From JBHHUI01 sp965248775 (GTDB lineage: Bacteria; Chloroflexota; Anaerolineae; Anaerolineales; JBHHUI01), in contig OZ252150.1 of assembly GCA_965248775.1 (NCBI GenBank), positions 4,774,001-4,838,000 on the forward strand: a DNA stretch of 64,000 nucleotides, in the 5' to 3' direction. The notes beneath the pieces are model-generated. The model worked only from the letters and a program-made list of their open reading frames with translations, made no database searches and was not told the origin of the DNA. A program made the position numbers and the translations under genes. Every line of letters starts with the position of its first letter. The stretch's first letter is position 1. This document shows positions 52,689 through 63,221 of the stretch, one piece after another.

Positions 52689-55600
52689 TCAACTCTTCGG
52701 TGAAACGTTGCTCTCCGCGGGCGGGTCGGGCTCATCTACTGGTAGCAGGACATTGAATGTGCTGCCGGTGCCGCTGCCCTCACTGTCCACCCAGATTTGT
52801 CCGGCGTGCATTTCAACTAGGCGCTGTACGATATTCAGGCCCAGACCGGTACCCGCCGATGCCAAAACAAGCGGGTCTTCGCCACGATAGAAGCGTTCGA
52901 AAACCCTGGCTTTCTCTTCCGGCTCAAGGCCGATACCAGTATCTTGCACTTCGATTTGCAGGGCGCCCTCGTGTTTGCGGGCGCGGAAAGTCACCGTTCC
53001 GCCATCCGGCGTGTAGTTGTAGGCATTGTCCGCCAAGTTGCGGAATATCTGCATGAGTCGGCCATCGTCCCCGTGAACGGGAGGCAGGTTGTGCGGGACT
53101 TCGTCAACTACGTGGATCGTTTTCTCTCCACTGCTAATCTCGCCTTCCAGGTGTCCACGCACATCCTGAAGTAAGGCGTATATATCTACCATTGTCAGAT
53201 TGAGTTCGATCTTGCCGGATTCGATCTTGGAGATGACGAGTAAATCTTCGACCAGCAACTTAAGCCGGTTGGCATTCGAGCGGATGGTTTCCATGAATTG
53301 GCGCTGTTGTTCTTCAAGCGGTCCGGCTGCACCCAGCAGCAAGAGATCGGCATAACCTTTTATGGAAGTCATTGGCGTGCGCAACTCGTGACTGACGGTG
53401 GTGACGAATTCGGTCTTTAGGCGGTCCACTTCCACTTCGCGGGTAATGTCGCGGAAGAGCGACACCGAACCGATATATTCGTCGTTACGAATCACCGGTG
53501 CGATATGGACAGAAGGGATGCGTTGGTCGTCCAGTTCGATACGCTCTGCTAGAAAATCACCCGGCTGGATGGAGTCGGGTTCGACCCGCCAGCGCTCAAT
53601 GGCAGCCAGCCAACTCTGCCCGGCCGCGCCGTAAATGCCGATTAGTTCGCTGACCGGTCGTTCTGCAACTTCGTCGCGTTCCAATTTCAAGATCATCTCT
53701 GCGGAACGATTAAGCAGAATAATTGCGCCCTTGTCGTCGGAAACCATCACACCATCTGCAACAGCCTCCAGGATTGCGCGGGATTTGGAAGCTTCCACCT
53801 GCTGGTTGCGCAACATCCCACCAAGCCGTTCGGCCTGATCACGTATGAGACGATATAGTTCGGCGTTGTTGACCGCAGAAGCAACTTGATTGGCTGCAGC
53901 CGTTACCAATTGCAGCTGCTCTTCGGTAAAGGCATTTTGTCCATCGCTGAAGAAAACCAGCGTGCCGAGTAAGTCTTGTCCCGAGACGACGGGTGCAGCC
54001 TCGGCAGCATTATGATTGGCACTGGTAGCTGGCTCTATCCAGCGGTCTTCTTCTTCCAAATTGTTCGAGATGACAGTCGAATTGTTGGCGAGCACCCAAC
54101 CCACAAGCCCTTCGTTCTTTCCAAATGGGGCCGGCGTCCCACCCGCTGGCAACGGCTCGGCGCTGCCCAATGCTGCCCGACAGATCAGACCATCTGAGAG
54201 CGGGTCGAGCAGATAAAGGGCACCGTGTGAGGCGCGGATAGCATCGTTAACCAAGGAGAGCGCACGGGTCAATACGCTGTCGAGATCCAAACTTGCAGAG
54301 AGTTCGCTGGTGATGCGCAGCAGAGTCTCCACCCGGTCGCGTTCCTGCTGTACATCGCGGGTGCGTTCTGCAATGCGTTGTTCCAACTCGGCTGCGGCTG
54401 CTCGTACTTCGCTAAACAGACGGGCGTTCTCAATTGCGACAGTCACCTGTGCTGCCAGGGTGGTCAGGATGCGCTCGTGTGTACGCGTGAAGGCATCGTA
54501 GCGCTCGTAGTTAATAACAGTGACAACACCAGTCACATTTTCACCAGTGAGTAGGGGCAACCCCAAATAGGAACGCGCTTTGCGCTTGTTCTTGTTACCT
54601 GCGTCCGGCAGATTGTCTATACCCACATCAAGCTCTTCGCTCAATCGCAGCGCTTCCCCCGAGCGGATGATCTTTTCTGTCAGTCCAGCGACCGGCTGCC
54701 GTTCTATTTCAATGGAGACTCCGTCATGGTAGTAAAGCGGGAATGTGACTTCATCCGACAGCGGGTCGTAGAGTGCGATGTACACGTTCTCTGTTTCGAG
54801 CAACGCTGTAATTTGTTCGCGCAGGATATTCATCAGTTGTTTCTGATCCATCGTCGCTGTGATGGCGCGCGAAATGAAGTTGATCGTCTCCAACTCGATC
54901 AGACGTTGTTGCGCTTCTTCGAACAACTGTGCGTTCTGGAGGGCGATTGCAGACTGATTCGCGATGGTCTGTGTCAGTTCGATCTCGCCTGGTGTAAAGC
55001 GACGCTGGCGTTCTCGTGATTCCAGTTGGATGAATCCGATGACATGCCCACGGGCGTTTAGAGGAGCTATCAATACGGATTTGACTTGGCGCTGCTTCAG
55101 TATAAGTCGCATCGGATCGAGCAGTGACTCCCTTGAAACATCTTCGACAGACAGGGCAGCTCCAGATTTGCGCAGGTGCTCGACGAACGCGTTATTCTGG
55201 AGCGTAAAGGTTACAGCCACAGGTGGATGCGTCTGGGTCGGGTATTCGGAAATTAACCGTGCACTTTCCCGTTTTTCGTCGAAGATGATTATGGCTGCCT
55301 GCTCAACGTCGATTGCACGCGCCACATGTTCAATCGAAACGTTCATGGCATGGGCACGGTCGAGGGTGGTTCCGAGTTCCGCGGCAAGACTGCTGAGTAT
55401 TTGCAAGCGCTGCGTGCGCTCGTTGAGCTGCAGGGCGTGGGCAACACTTTCCTCGAAAAGGCGAGCGTTGTCGAGCGCCACGGCGGCCTGATTAGCAAAG
55501 CCGCGCGCCAGGTCAACCTGGCCTTTGTGGTGGAAATCTACTTCCACCTTGTCGAGTGCCAGCAAGCCTAGCACCTGCCCTTTGCTCAGTAACGGTACTC

Positions 55601-58600
55601 CCAACCAGGAACGCATTTCGAGTAGGTCGCTGCCGGGGAAACGGGCGTCCGCGTGTACATCGCTCACCACAATCGGTTGATGGCTCTCCTGCATTTCTGT
55701 GTATAGCGCGCTATCTTCGGGTTCCACGATGAGACCCAGGCGGTCTTCTTCATCTTCGAAACCGGTAGCCGCAGCCACCCGCAGGAAGTCGCCTTCGCGT
55801 AACCACAGAGTGGCAGAGTCGTAAGGGATCACGCTGCCGACCTGATCCAGCACCAACGTGACAACATCTTCCACACGCAAGACAGATGAGATCGCACGCG
55901 AGACTTCCGTCAGCGCCTCCAATTGCGCTGCCCGGGCGCGTACATCGGCTTCCAGGCGCTTACGCTCGCTTACATCCTCCAACAATAAGACAACGCCACT
56001 GATTTTTTCGGCGCGCTGCAAAGTGTAAGCAGACACACTTGTCTGGATGGGTTCCGCTTCACCGATCGGATAACGAATGTTGAAACCTGCAATTGGCTCG
56101 CCCGAATCGATAACGGACTGCAATTGATCTTCGAGACCCAATACCCGTAATACAGGCCGGAATGTAAATATTTGCTGCCCGATACCAGCCTGGTCCCAGC
56201 CATAGCGGCGGCGCATATAATCGTTGCTGCTGAGGATTTCACCCTGCGCATTCAAAACAACAATGCCCTGCTGAATGGATTGAAATACGGCGTCTGTAAA
56301 CGACTGTAATTCCCGCGTTTCTGAGAGCAGGCGCATGTTCTCTAGAGAGATATCGATCTGTTGGGCCAGTATTTGGAAGAGATCAATATCTTCGGCGCTG
56401 AAGGCGGTCTGGCTACCCCGACTGCCTACGAGCAATACGCCATCATTTGCAGTGTTTAACTGTAATGGCACAGCAACAAAGGATCGAAGCTGCAGCGCAT
56501 TCAGGAGTGGATCCTCTGCCCAGCGCGAGCCACTGCGCCACCGGATAAAAAGTGGATTGTGCTCGCGCAACACTTGCTGCAAAACGTTCTCCGCAGCGAG
56601 TACGACTTCCATGTCGACTTCATCCGACAGTTCGCCGCTGATCCCCAATATTTTCGGGACGGCATTTTCATCGGATGCAACACTGGCAAGAAGCGCCAGA
56701 TCGATCTCCATTTCCTTACGCAAGCTATCCGCAACAGTTTGCGGCAGTTCATCGGGTCGGATTGCACCGGTTTCAACCGCAGAGATGTGATGCAACGCCA
56801 ACAAGCGCTTGTTGCGTAGGTCCAATTGCGAAACGAGTTGACTCAGGCGTGTGTCTTTTTGCTGCAGAGAGCGGGAGGCTTCGTCTAACTCATGGTAGCT
56901 TGCCTGGACTTTATCCAACGAGGCCGCCAGTTCGGCCGCCCGCTGTTCTTCGGCTGTAAAGAGACGCGCATTCTCAATTGCCAGGGCCGCCTGGTTCGCA
57001 AATACTTCGATCGTTTCGATTGTGCCCTTGTCCGGTATTTTGTGATTGCGCGGGTCGGCGATGGTCAAGAGTCCGATCGTTTGCCCGCCAGAACCAAGCA
57101 GCGGTACCAGAAGTTCATCCCCGGCATGCCAGTTGTTTTCTACATTGCTCGCGACTTTCTGACTCAGTTGTTCCTCATTCGGTTTCGGTTGTTGATTGCT
57201 AGGCAGAAAATAGGACTGGCTGATGCGTAATTCGTCTTGCAGTCGTGCGGATATTTGATTCCAGCCAAGCGGGTTTGCCTTGCGCTCTTCGAACGTCGTC
57301 AAAGGCAGCCCGGCTGCTGCCAATGTGTGGAGTTGTTCGTCTGCCGGCTCTAACGCTGCAATCGAAACGACATTGAAACCAACCGCGTCCTGAATGCCAG
57401 AGGCGATGGACTCCAGTGTTTGGTCCAGCGGATGATCCGAACGAATGTCGCGTGATATGTGCAAGAGCTGTGAAAATTGGTCGGCCCGCCGACGTAGCAG
57501 TTCACCGCGTTGCATTTGATCCTGATAGCGTCGGGCATTGCCTACTGCGATGGCCGCGTGTCCGGCGAGTGCTTCAATGAAGCCGAGTTGTTCATCGTCG
57601 AAGGCATTACGCCGCATACTGTGTAGATTGATCAATCCGACGACTTGATTCTGATATGCAATCGGAACGATGAGGCCCGAGCGTGATTCATGGAGGAGCC
57701 CTGTCCCGATGTGGGTGCTAGCTCCGATTGCGCTGCTTTCCCCCGCTTGCAGGACTTTGCGTTCCAGGTCGCTGAGCTCCACCTGCGAGAAACCTTTGCC
57801 AATGCGGTGCAGCGCGTGTGGCTCTTCGGACTCGAGATCGAGCAGTACCAGGCTGCCGCCATCCGCGCCACTCGAACGCAACGCTTCATCGTAAACAGCC
57901 TGAAGAATTTGCTCCTGATCGAGAGTGCGATTCAATTCTCTGCTCATGCGAGACAGCGAACTCAATTGGTCCACCCGGCTGCGCAGAGAGGCATCGGTCA
58001 CAGCACCCAGCCGCTGTCGTTCTATGGAACTGGCCAGATGTGCTCCGGTGGTTACGAGCATAGGCATGTCGCTCTTGTTCAATCCGTAGGGGCGCTGCGT
58101 TGCAATCCAGATTTCACCCAAACCGCGGCCGCCAACTACAAGCGGTGCGAACATCAAGCTCTCGGCCTGTAATTGTGTTTGCGTTGGCCGATATAACCGA
58201 TTTAGCGGCTGATCTTCTCGCGCTCGCATACTAAATAATGGAAAGGCTGTAGCGGTTACGGTGTATTTGAAATCAGGATGTGCAGTATCGAGACGCGTAG
58301 CGTCTGCGCGTTCGAGCGATTGTAGGGTAATGCCGCCGCCTTCTGTGCGATCGATAACTGCAAGGGGGTGCACACCAAGTTCACCACGCGCTTCGTCTAA
58401 AAGAAAGACCAGTCCGTAATCGGCATCGAAAAGGGCTGTTGTTTTGGTGATGACTTGTTCGATTAATTCGTCAATGGCGAGGTTGGATGCCGAAAGGTCG
58501 GTGATCTGGCTCGCGCCCTCCGCCAGCCGGGCGCGGGCTTCCGCCTCCCGTACCAGTCGAGCATTATCAATCAATGCAGCTGCTTGCCCTGCAATCGACG

Positions 58601-60023
58601 CCAGCCGACGGGCATCTATCTCCGTGAACGGTTTGCCACCGTTCTTGTTGGCTGTGATGATCGCACCAATCCGACGTCCGCCGATTAGCAGGGGCACGAG
58701 CAAAGTGGATTCAATCCCAAAAGCAGTAGCCATATGATCGAGTCCGAGTTCGCGCACAGCCGGATCGGATTTAAAGCGGTTTGTGAACCAGTATTCGTTT
58801 TCCCTCCATAACAGATCTGCGGCGCTCCCAGGCGCGACCGGGATGCGTAATGAGTCTATAAAAAGTTCGGGAACGCCGTGCGCAGGTGCTTGCGGCAAGA
58901 GCAGTGCTTGTTCCTCGTCATGCAGCAAGATCGCGCAGATAGCGACTTGCATCAAGTCGGCAATACGTGCCGTGAGCGTGGCATTCAGTTCGCGCGCTTC
59001 AGAGACCAAAGCCGATGTCTGGGCAACCTGGATCAGCCCTAAAAGCTCAGTTACGCGCGAGCGCTCCTGTGTATACGCTTGGGCTGTGTGAATAGCTGCA
59101 CCGGCAGTGGAGGCAATCGTTTCAAAAGCTAGGCTGTCAGCGGCTGTATATGCTTCGAGTGCGCGCGCGCCAATAAATATCGTGCCGAGGAGTCGTTCTT
59201 CGTGTAGAAGTGGCACGCCTAACAGTGAGCGCAGCGGCGTCTCTTCCGGCATGAGAGTCTTTGGCTCGCTCTCATGGTCGCTATCTGCAATGAGTAAGGG
59301 GCGGCGCGTTCGGACGATCCAGCCGGGCACTCCGGATTCGGGTGCGTAATCCGTTCCCATTTGTTCAACCACACGCAAGTACTCAGGATCACCGATCCGA
59401 TTTCCCCGTTGCAGACGCTCTTGCTCTGCATCCCACAACCAAAGCTCGCCAAGTTGGAACTCAAAAGAGCGCCGCAATAATCCAAGCACCGCCGTTATGG
59501 TTTCACTCACATCCCGGCTGGCTGCGACAATCTGATTTAAATCCGCGACAATTGCCAGCCCCGTATGAGTCTTATTCTGCCCGCTGGCGATTTCAGCGAA
59601 CGGCTGGGGGTCACGCAAGACGACAATAAATTGAGGGGGTTCAGAATCCTGTACGGAAAAGGATTGTGCCTCGACCGGATGAGAGCCAATGGTGAGGCGG
59701 TTTTGGCCCGGCGCTATAAGTAGTTCGTAAAAGGCCGTCTTTGGCTCAGCGAGCACGGCCATGCGATTCAGATCGGGGCGTTCACCATTGAGCGCGAATA
59801 AAGTGCGCGCCTGTTCGTTAGCAAAGAGGATGCGGCCACCCTGCTGGACGACCAACACACCGGCATCCCCGGCTGCAACGCTTTCTATGGCAGCATGAGC
59901 AACAGGGAATGGTTCGCGTGGAAAACCGATGCTGGCGTGCAAGCGGCGCACCAAAATGTAAACTGCGAACAGAATTCCGCCACCCGCGAGCAGAGCGCCA
60001 ATGGCAATGGCCGAGCCGGCCAT
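52689..60023 (-). CDS. giant multi-GAF/PAS hybrid-free sensor histidine kinase, 2,444 residues
   Basis: One N-terminal membrane helix (3-26), a PAS-like segment, then roughly ten GAF domains in tandem interrupted by a PAS domain (about 1240-1370: FQSIQQGIVVLNAQGEILSSND), a second PAS near 2065-2190 (ILEAVADGVMVSDDKGAIILLNRSAEM), and the kinase end: H box VTTVSHELRTPMTSIKGYADLL (about 2210), N box LMQIFRNLADNAYNY, G1 VQDTGIGL, F box ERFYRGED, G2 GTGLGLNIVQ. The domain count is by eye. Repeated local-address motifs such as GVPLL, and IENARLF at the end of many GAFs, show expansion by duplication. The start at 60023 follows GAGG. It is free of stops for 7.3 kb. Confidence 0.93.
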   Translation of the reverse strand: MAGSAIAIGALLAGGGILFAVYILVRRLHASIGFPREPFPVAHAAIESVAAGDAGVLVVQQGGRILFANEQARTLFALNGERPDLNRMAVLAEPKTAFYELLIAPGQNRLTIGSHPVEAQSFSVQDSEPPQFIVVLRDPQPFAEIASGQNKTHTGLAIVADLNQIVAASRDVSETITAVLGLLRRSFEFQLGELWLWDAEQERLQRGNRIGDPEYLRVVEQMGTDYAPESGVPGWIVRTRRPLLIADSDHESEPKTLMPEETPLRSLLGVPLLHEERLLGTIFIGARALEAYTAADSLAFETIASTAGAAIHTAQAYTQERSRVTELLGLIQVAQTSALVSEARELNATLTARIADLMQVAICAILLHDEEQALLLPQAPAHGVPELFIDSLRIPVAPGSAADLLWRENEYWFTNRFKSDPAVRELGLDHMATAFGIESTLLVPLLIGGRRIGAIITANKNGGKPFTEIDARRLASIAGQAAALIDNARLVREAEARARLAEGASQITDLSASNLAIDELIEQVITKTTALFDADYGLVFLLDEARGELGVHPLAVIDRTEGGGITLQSLERADATRLDTAHPDFKYTVTATAFPLFSMRAREDQPLNRLYRPTQTQLQAESLMFAPLVVGGRGLGEIWIATQRPYGLNKSDMPMLVTTGAHLASSIERQRLGAVTDASLRSRVDQLSSLSRMSRELNRTLDQEQILQAVYDEALRSSGADGGSLVLLDLESEEPHALHRIGKGFSQVELSDLERKVLQAGESSAIGASTHIGTGLLHESRSGLIVPIAYQNQVVGLINLHSMRRNAFDDEQLGFIEALAGHAAIAVGNARRYQDQMQRGELLRRRADQFSQLLHISRDIRSDHPLDQTLESIASGIQDAVGFNVVSIAALEPADEQLHTLAAAGLPLTTFEERKANPLGWNQISARLQDELRISQSYFLPSNQQPKPNEEQLSQKVASNVENNWHAGDELLVPLLGSGGQTIGLLTIADPRNHKIPDKGTIETIEVFANQAALAIENARLFTAEEQRAAELAASLDKVQASYHELDEASRSLQQKDTRLSQLVSQLDLRNKRLLALHHISAVETGAIRPDELPQTVADSLRKEMEIDLALLASVASDENAVPKILGISGELSDEVDMEVVLAAENVLQQVLREHNPLFIRWRSGSRWAEDPLLNALQLRSFVAVPLQLNTANDGVLLVGSRGSQTAFSAEDIDLFQILAQQIDISLENMRLLSETRELQSFTDAVFQSIQQGIVVLNAQGEILSSNDYMRRRYGWDQAGIGQQIFTFRPVLRVLGLEDQLQSVIDSGEPIAGFNIRYPIGEAEPIQTSVSAYTLQRAEKISGVVLLLEDVSERKRLEADVRARAAQLEALTEVSRAISSVLRVEDVVTLVLDQVGSVIPYDSATLWLREGDFLRVAAATGFEDEEDRLGLIVEPEDSALYTEMQESHQPIVVSDVHADARFPGSDLLEMRSWLGVPLLSKGQVLGLLALDKVEVDFHHKGQVDLARGFANQAAVALDNARLFEESVAHALQLNERTQRLQILSSLAAELGTTLDRAHAMNVSIEHVARAIDVEQAAIIIFDEKRESARLISEYPTQTHPPVAVTFTLQNNAFVEHLRKSGAALSVEDVSRESLLDPMRLILKQRQVKSVLIAPLNARGHVIGFIQLESRERQRRFTPGEIELTQTIANQSAIALQNAQLFEEAQQRLIELETINFISRAITATMDQKQLMNILREQITALLETENVYIALYDPLSDEVTFPLYYHDGVSIEIERQPVAGLTEKIIRSGEALRLSEELDVGIDNLPDAGNKNKRKARSYLGLPLLTGENVTGVVTVINYERYDAFTRTHERILTTLAAQVTVAIENARLFSEVRAAAAELEQRIAERTRDVQQERDRVETLLRITSELSASLDLDSVLTRALSLVNDAIRASHGALYLLDPLSDGLICRAALGSAEPLPAGGTPAPFGKNEGLVGWVLANNSTVISNNLEEEDRWIEPATSANHNAAEAAPVVSGQDLLGTLVFFSDGQNAFTEEQLQLVTAAANQVASAVNNAELYRLIRDQAERLGGMLRNQQVEASKSRAILEAVADGVMVSDDKGAIILLNRSAEMILKLERDEVAERPVSELIGIYGAAGQSWLAAIERWRVEPDSIQPGDFLAERIELDDQRIPSVHIAPVIRNDEYIGSVSLFRDITREVEVDRLKTEFVTTVSHELRTPMTSIKGYADLLLLGAAGPLEEQQRQFMETIRSNANRLKLLVEDLLVISKIESGKIELNLTMVDIYALLQDVRGHLEGEISSGEKTIHVVDEVPHNLPPVHGDDGRLMQIFRNLADNAYNYTPDGGTVTFRARKHEGALQIEVQDTGIGLEPEEKARVFERFYRGEDPLVLASAGTGLGLNIVQRLVEMHAGQIWVDSEGSGTGSTFNVLLPVDEPDPPAESNVSPKS

Positions 60024-60048
60024 ATTTGCCTCGCTTTCCTCGTCCGGT

Positions 60049-60928
60049 TTAGGAGGCGTCCTGGCGGCGGGCTTCGGCGGCCAGTTCGGTAATTTCGCGG
60101 ATGTCTGAGAACTGGTGTGTTTCAGAAGATACGAAACCGGTCGCGAGGGCCATCAGCGACGTCTGTTTTTCACCGTCGTCGTCCGACCCGGTCACGATAT
60201 AGCCCCGTTCGCGGTCGACAAATGAATAGTGCGTCATCACTTCTTCCGCGAAACGTTCTCTGAGTTTGGCTGCGATTTGCGTTCCAGCATCGACTGTAGT
60301 GACGATGACGAAGTTCTCACCCCCTGGGTGCCCGATGAAGTCGTTGGGGGTGCCAAGTTCATCGACGATCTCATTAAGCATCATAGCCGCAAAGCGCAGC
60401 ACTTCGTCGCCAGCGACAAAACCGTAGACTTCCTTAAAGGCGTCAAAATGGCTGATCTTGAGGTCAGTAAATGACCAGTCGGTGGCACGCATCAAGCCAC
60501 GTAGCTGTTCTTCGATCAGGCGGCCAGAAGGCAGTCCCGAGCGCGGGTCGGTCAGGCTCTCGCGTTCCGAACGCGCAATGGCATTTTGTACGCGCAGCTT
60601 GAGCTCTTCGATATCGAAGGGTTTCGTAATGTAGTCATCCGCACCGAGTTCGAGGCCAGCAATCTTGTCGCTGCGTTCGTCTTTTTGTGTCAGGAATATG
60701 ACTGGTGCGGGTGGTGGTGCGCAGCTGTTTACAAACCGCATAGCCGTCCATGTCGGGCAGCATAATATCCAACACGATCAAGTGAGGTAGCTGTTGGCGT
60801 GTGACATCCAGTGCATCACCGCCGCGGGGTGCGACGGCGACCTCGTAACCCTGGCCCGTGAAGTAGATGCGGAGCATGTTCGAGATGTCGTTATCGTCTT
60901 CGACTACGAGTATTCTGCTTTTGGCCAT
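60049..60928 (-). pseudogene. receiver-GGDEF-like regulator, frameshifted by a probable 11-bp deletion
   Basis: The first frame gives the receiver start (RILVVEDDNDISNMLRIYF, LIVLDIMLPDMDGYAVC) and the second resumes at VIFLTQKDERSDKIAGLELGADDYITKPFDIEELKLRV, then a GGDEF-like domain in which GGDEF reads GGENF (PGGENFVIV). The join reads THIP-type SHIP into DTKRR. Repeating GTCATATTCCT once more would give SHIPVIFLTQKDE in one frame, so an 11-bp repeat unit has probably been lost at 60691-60702. Because GGDEF is degenerate, diguanylate cyclase activity is doubtful even if repaired. It lies 25 bp upstream of the kinase start. Confidence 0.82.
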
Positions 60929-61153
60929 ATCGGCGCCTCCGTAGTTCAGAATTCCTTGAGAAAGCTCGCGTTCAGATAATAATGCAGAATTCCGGGCTTA
61001 GGGAAATGCCGATCTGCATTCATAATTATGGAAACTTGTTCGCAATCGATCTTACAGGTTACCACGAGCGTTGACTAGGTGTAATTGGTCTTGCTCGGAC
61101 GGATTATCGTCGTTCGCTGGCGCGGACTCGAATATTGGCATGTGTCTGAGCGG

Positions 61154-62458
61154 TCACCAAGAGAGTTGGACATCCTCACCCTCGCGATGATACAAGCGCT
61201 GATGAAGGTTTCCGACCCGCGACTTGTGATGGTCGCTATCTTCGTAATACACATTTTTATCGATGACGCGGCGTTCGGGTGAGGCAAATAGAACAACATC
61301 TGATTCGATCATGCGGGCCGGATAGATCACCAATCCACTGCCAATGCGACAGTTATGACCCACCGCTCCGCCAAGCACATCGCGGTTGGCGAGTTGAAGT
61401 TCTCCGCGACCAGTGGCGGCCCGAATCGGTGTCGGGATTAAGTTGTAATCAGTGAAGGTATTGCCTGCCCCAACAAAGGTATTGCGACCGATCACGCACA
61501 TCTGAAGACAGGTATTTTGCGAAACCATACTATTTTCCATGATGGTGGTCATGAAGAGTGAAGAGCGGAATGGCATGAAACTGCCATCCCCGACAACACT
61601 GAGCATGAGCTGGCAACCTTGCGAAACATTGACATTACTGCCGATCACACAGTTGTCGATGACTGCACCCGCTCCGATCGTGACATTGTCTCCTATCAAA
61701 GTCGGGCCGTGAATGACAGCGGAAGGATCGATGGTACAGCCGCGTCCAATGGTTACAAGTTCGGAACAGTCGAGTACCTGCTTCAACTCAACCAGACTGC
61801 GCCAGAACACTTTGATCACAAAACCGAGATCATTTGCAAGTTGGTCCTCGACCTTTGCACCGCGGGCAAACATTCCAAAAACGACATCGGCGATAAATAT
61901 GTGTACCCAGCTTTCAATGGACAGAAGGCCTCGCAGCGGAACTTGGAAGAGCAAATCCCCCTGATCAACCGCCATGTAACTCGGTACCCAGTAATAGCCA
62001 ATCTCACGGGCCTGCGAGTCGATCACGAGGGGTTCGGTAGAATCAGTCGGTCCATTTGGGAAATACCAGAGATCAGCCAGGTAAATATCTTCGTCGTCCG
62101 AGCTAGGGCTAAACATTTTTGCGAGCGGGAGAGCGTGTTCGCGGAAGGCGCTGTCCTGGATAGAGAATGCTGCGCGCCTTGGTTTGCCAGATGCAATGGC
62201 TGCTTCCAAAAATGTGTCGATATAGCGTTGATCGAAGAATAAATTATCCGCCAGCACCACTTGTTCGACTTGGTCCTCTTCTTTGGCGGGGACGTTTTCA
62301 AGTGTGCCCGGCGCCCGGATTTCGATTTCTTCCGAAGTGTAGCGCGCCAGCAGGTCGCGCTGGTGGAGCCAGAGCGGCTTGTTGAGCACGCGCAAATCGC
62401 GCGCCGGCTCATTAAACGGTGCGACGTGACGGTCGTGGTGGAGCAGAACTTTGCGCAT
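61154..62458 (-). CDS. hexapeptide-repeat (left-handed beta-helix) protein, GlmU/acyltransferase-like
   Basis: About 434 residues from ATG 62458. The first 230 residues are unassigned. Several loosely nucleotidyltransferase-like phrases (VVLADNLFFDQRYIDTFLE, DIYLADLWYF) hint at a diverged sugar-nucleotide transferase domain. From about 240 there are hexapeptide repeats (IGRGCTIDPSAVIHGPTLIGDNVTIGAGAVIDNCVIGSNVNVSQ; IGRNTFVGAGNTF), which build a beta helix. The enzyme group includes UDP-GlcNAc pyrophosphorylase/acetyltransferases, but no catalytic residue could be assigned. The frame reads further upstream without a plausible ATG. Confidence 0.72.
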   Translation of the reverse strand: MRKVLLHHDRHVAPFNEPARDLRVLNKPLWLHQRDLLARYTSEEIEIRAPGTLENVPAKEEDQVEQVVLADNLFFDQRYIDTFLEAAIASGKPRRAAFSIQDSAFREHALPLAKMFSPSSDDEDIYLADLWYFPNGPTDSTEPLVIDSQAREIGYYWVPSYMAVDQGDLLFQVPLRGLLSIESWVHIFIADVVFGMFARGAKVEDQLANDLGFVIKVFWRSLVELKQVLDCSELVTIGRGCTIDPSAVIHGPTLIGDNVTIGAGAVIDNCVIGSNVNVSQGCQLMLSVVGDGSFMPFRSSLFMTTIMENSMVSQNTCLQMCVIGRNTFVGAGNTFTDYNLIPTPIRAATGRGELQLANRDVLGGAVGHNCRIGSGLVIYPARMIESDVVLFASPERRVIDKNVYYEDSDHHKSRVGNLHQRLYHREGEDVQLSW

Positions 62459-62576
62459 AGTGTGACGAACTATCAGGATTAGATAGTAACCTAAATGAAG
62501 GCAGCGTGCCACCAATGCGGAGCTGCCCGAGGTGAGAAATTGGTTTGTACTGCGCCAAAAGGAAAAAGGTACTACG

Positions 62577-63221
62577 CTAGTCGAGGGGAGTTTTATCGAT
62601 CTCGATGGTGCAGGTCTCATCGCCGCGAGCGATGCAGTGCGTCTCTTCCACATTGAAGTTTTTGCCGCCGCTCACCCAGTGGAGCGACTCCTGCAAAATT
62701 CCGACCGCGAGATAACAACAAGGCGCCTGTGACTCGCGTTGCCAGCACACTGGGCAGCGCTCGATCGCCCACACAATACGATCCTCGTTCTCTGACAAGT
62801 TTACGGTCTGATCCGTATATTTATTAAATACATCAGCGAATACATCGGCGCCCACCTTTAGCTTCATGCCAGTTGGCAGAAGGCGGAAGGCCAGGTCGGC
62901 AATCCCCAATACGGGTCCGAACTCTTTCAGACCGTACTTGAAACCAGCGCGTCCCGCACGCAATGCCAGTCCGCGGCCGCCGCGTGGGCCATACATTTCG
63001 TCCAGCGATTTCATGATGCGTCCGACATCGTCGAAACCAAATCGACGGTCGAAATTATTGGGTGGATAGTTATTCACCAGATGGGAGAGTTCGGCAAGGT
63101 TGAGAACGGCATTTACACCGTTTCGGCCCATTACCTCTTCCAGCGCCATTAAAATAATGCGCCCAATTTTATTGGGATAGAAAAATTGATTCGATGATCC
63201 GTTATCGTCAGATAGCAGCAT
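62577..63221 (-). CDS. V4R (4-vinyl reductase type) domain protein
   Basis: 214 residues. The N-terminal half begins GRIILMALEEVMGRNGVNAVLN and the C-terminal half has ERCPVCWQRESQAPCCYLAVGILQESLHWVSGG, then NVEETHCIARGDETCTIEI, the V4R pattern with conserved Cys residues that bind a metal or a hydrophobic ligand. V4R domains sense small lipophilic or aromatic molecules. The start overlaps the preceding hydrolase by 14 bp. The context with the hydrolase and hexapeptide protein suggests one operon. Confidence 0.8.
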   Translation of the reverse strand: MLLSDDNGSSNQFFYPNKIGRIILMALEEVMGRNGVNAVLNLAELSHLVNNYPPNNFDRRFGFDDVGRIMKSLDEMYGPRGGRGLALRAGRAGFKYGLKEFGPVLGIADLAFRLLPTGMKLKVGADVFADVFNKYTDQTVNLSENEDRIVWAIERCPVCWQRESQAPCCYLAVGILQESLHWVSGGKNFNVEETHCIARGDETCTIEIDKTPLD

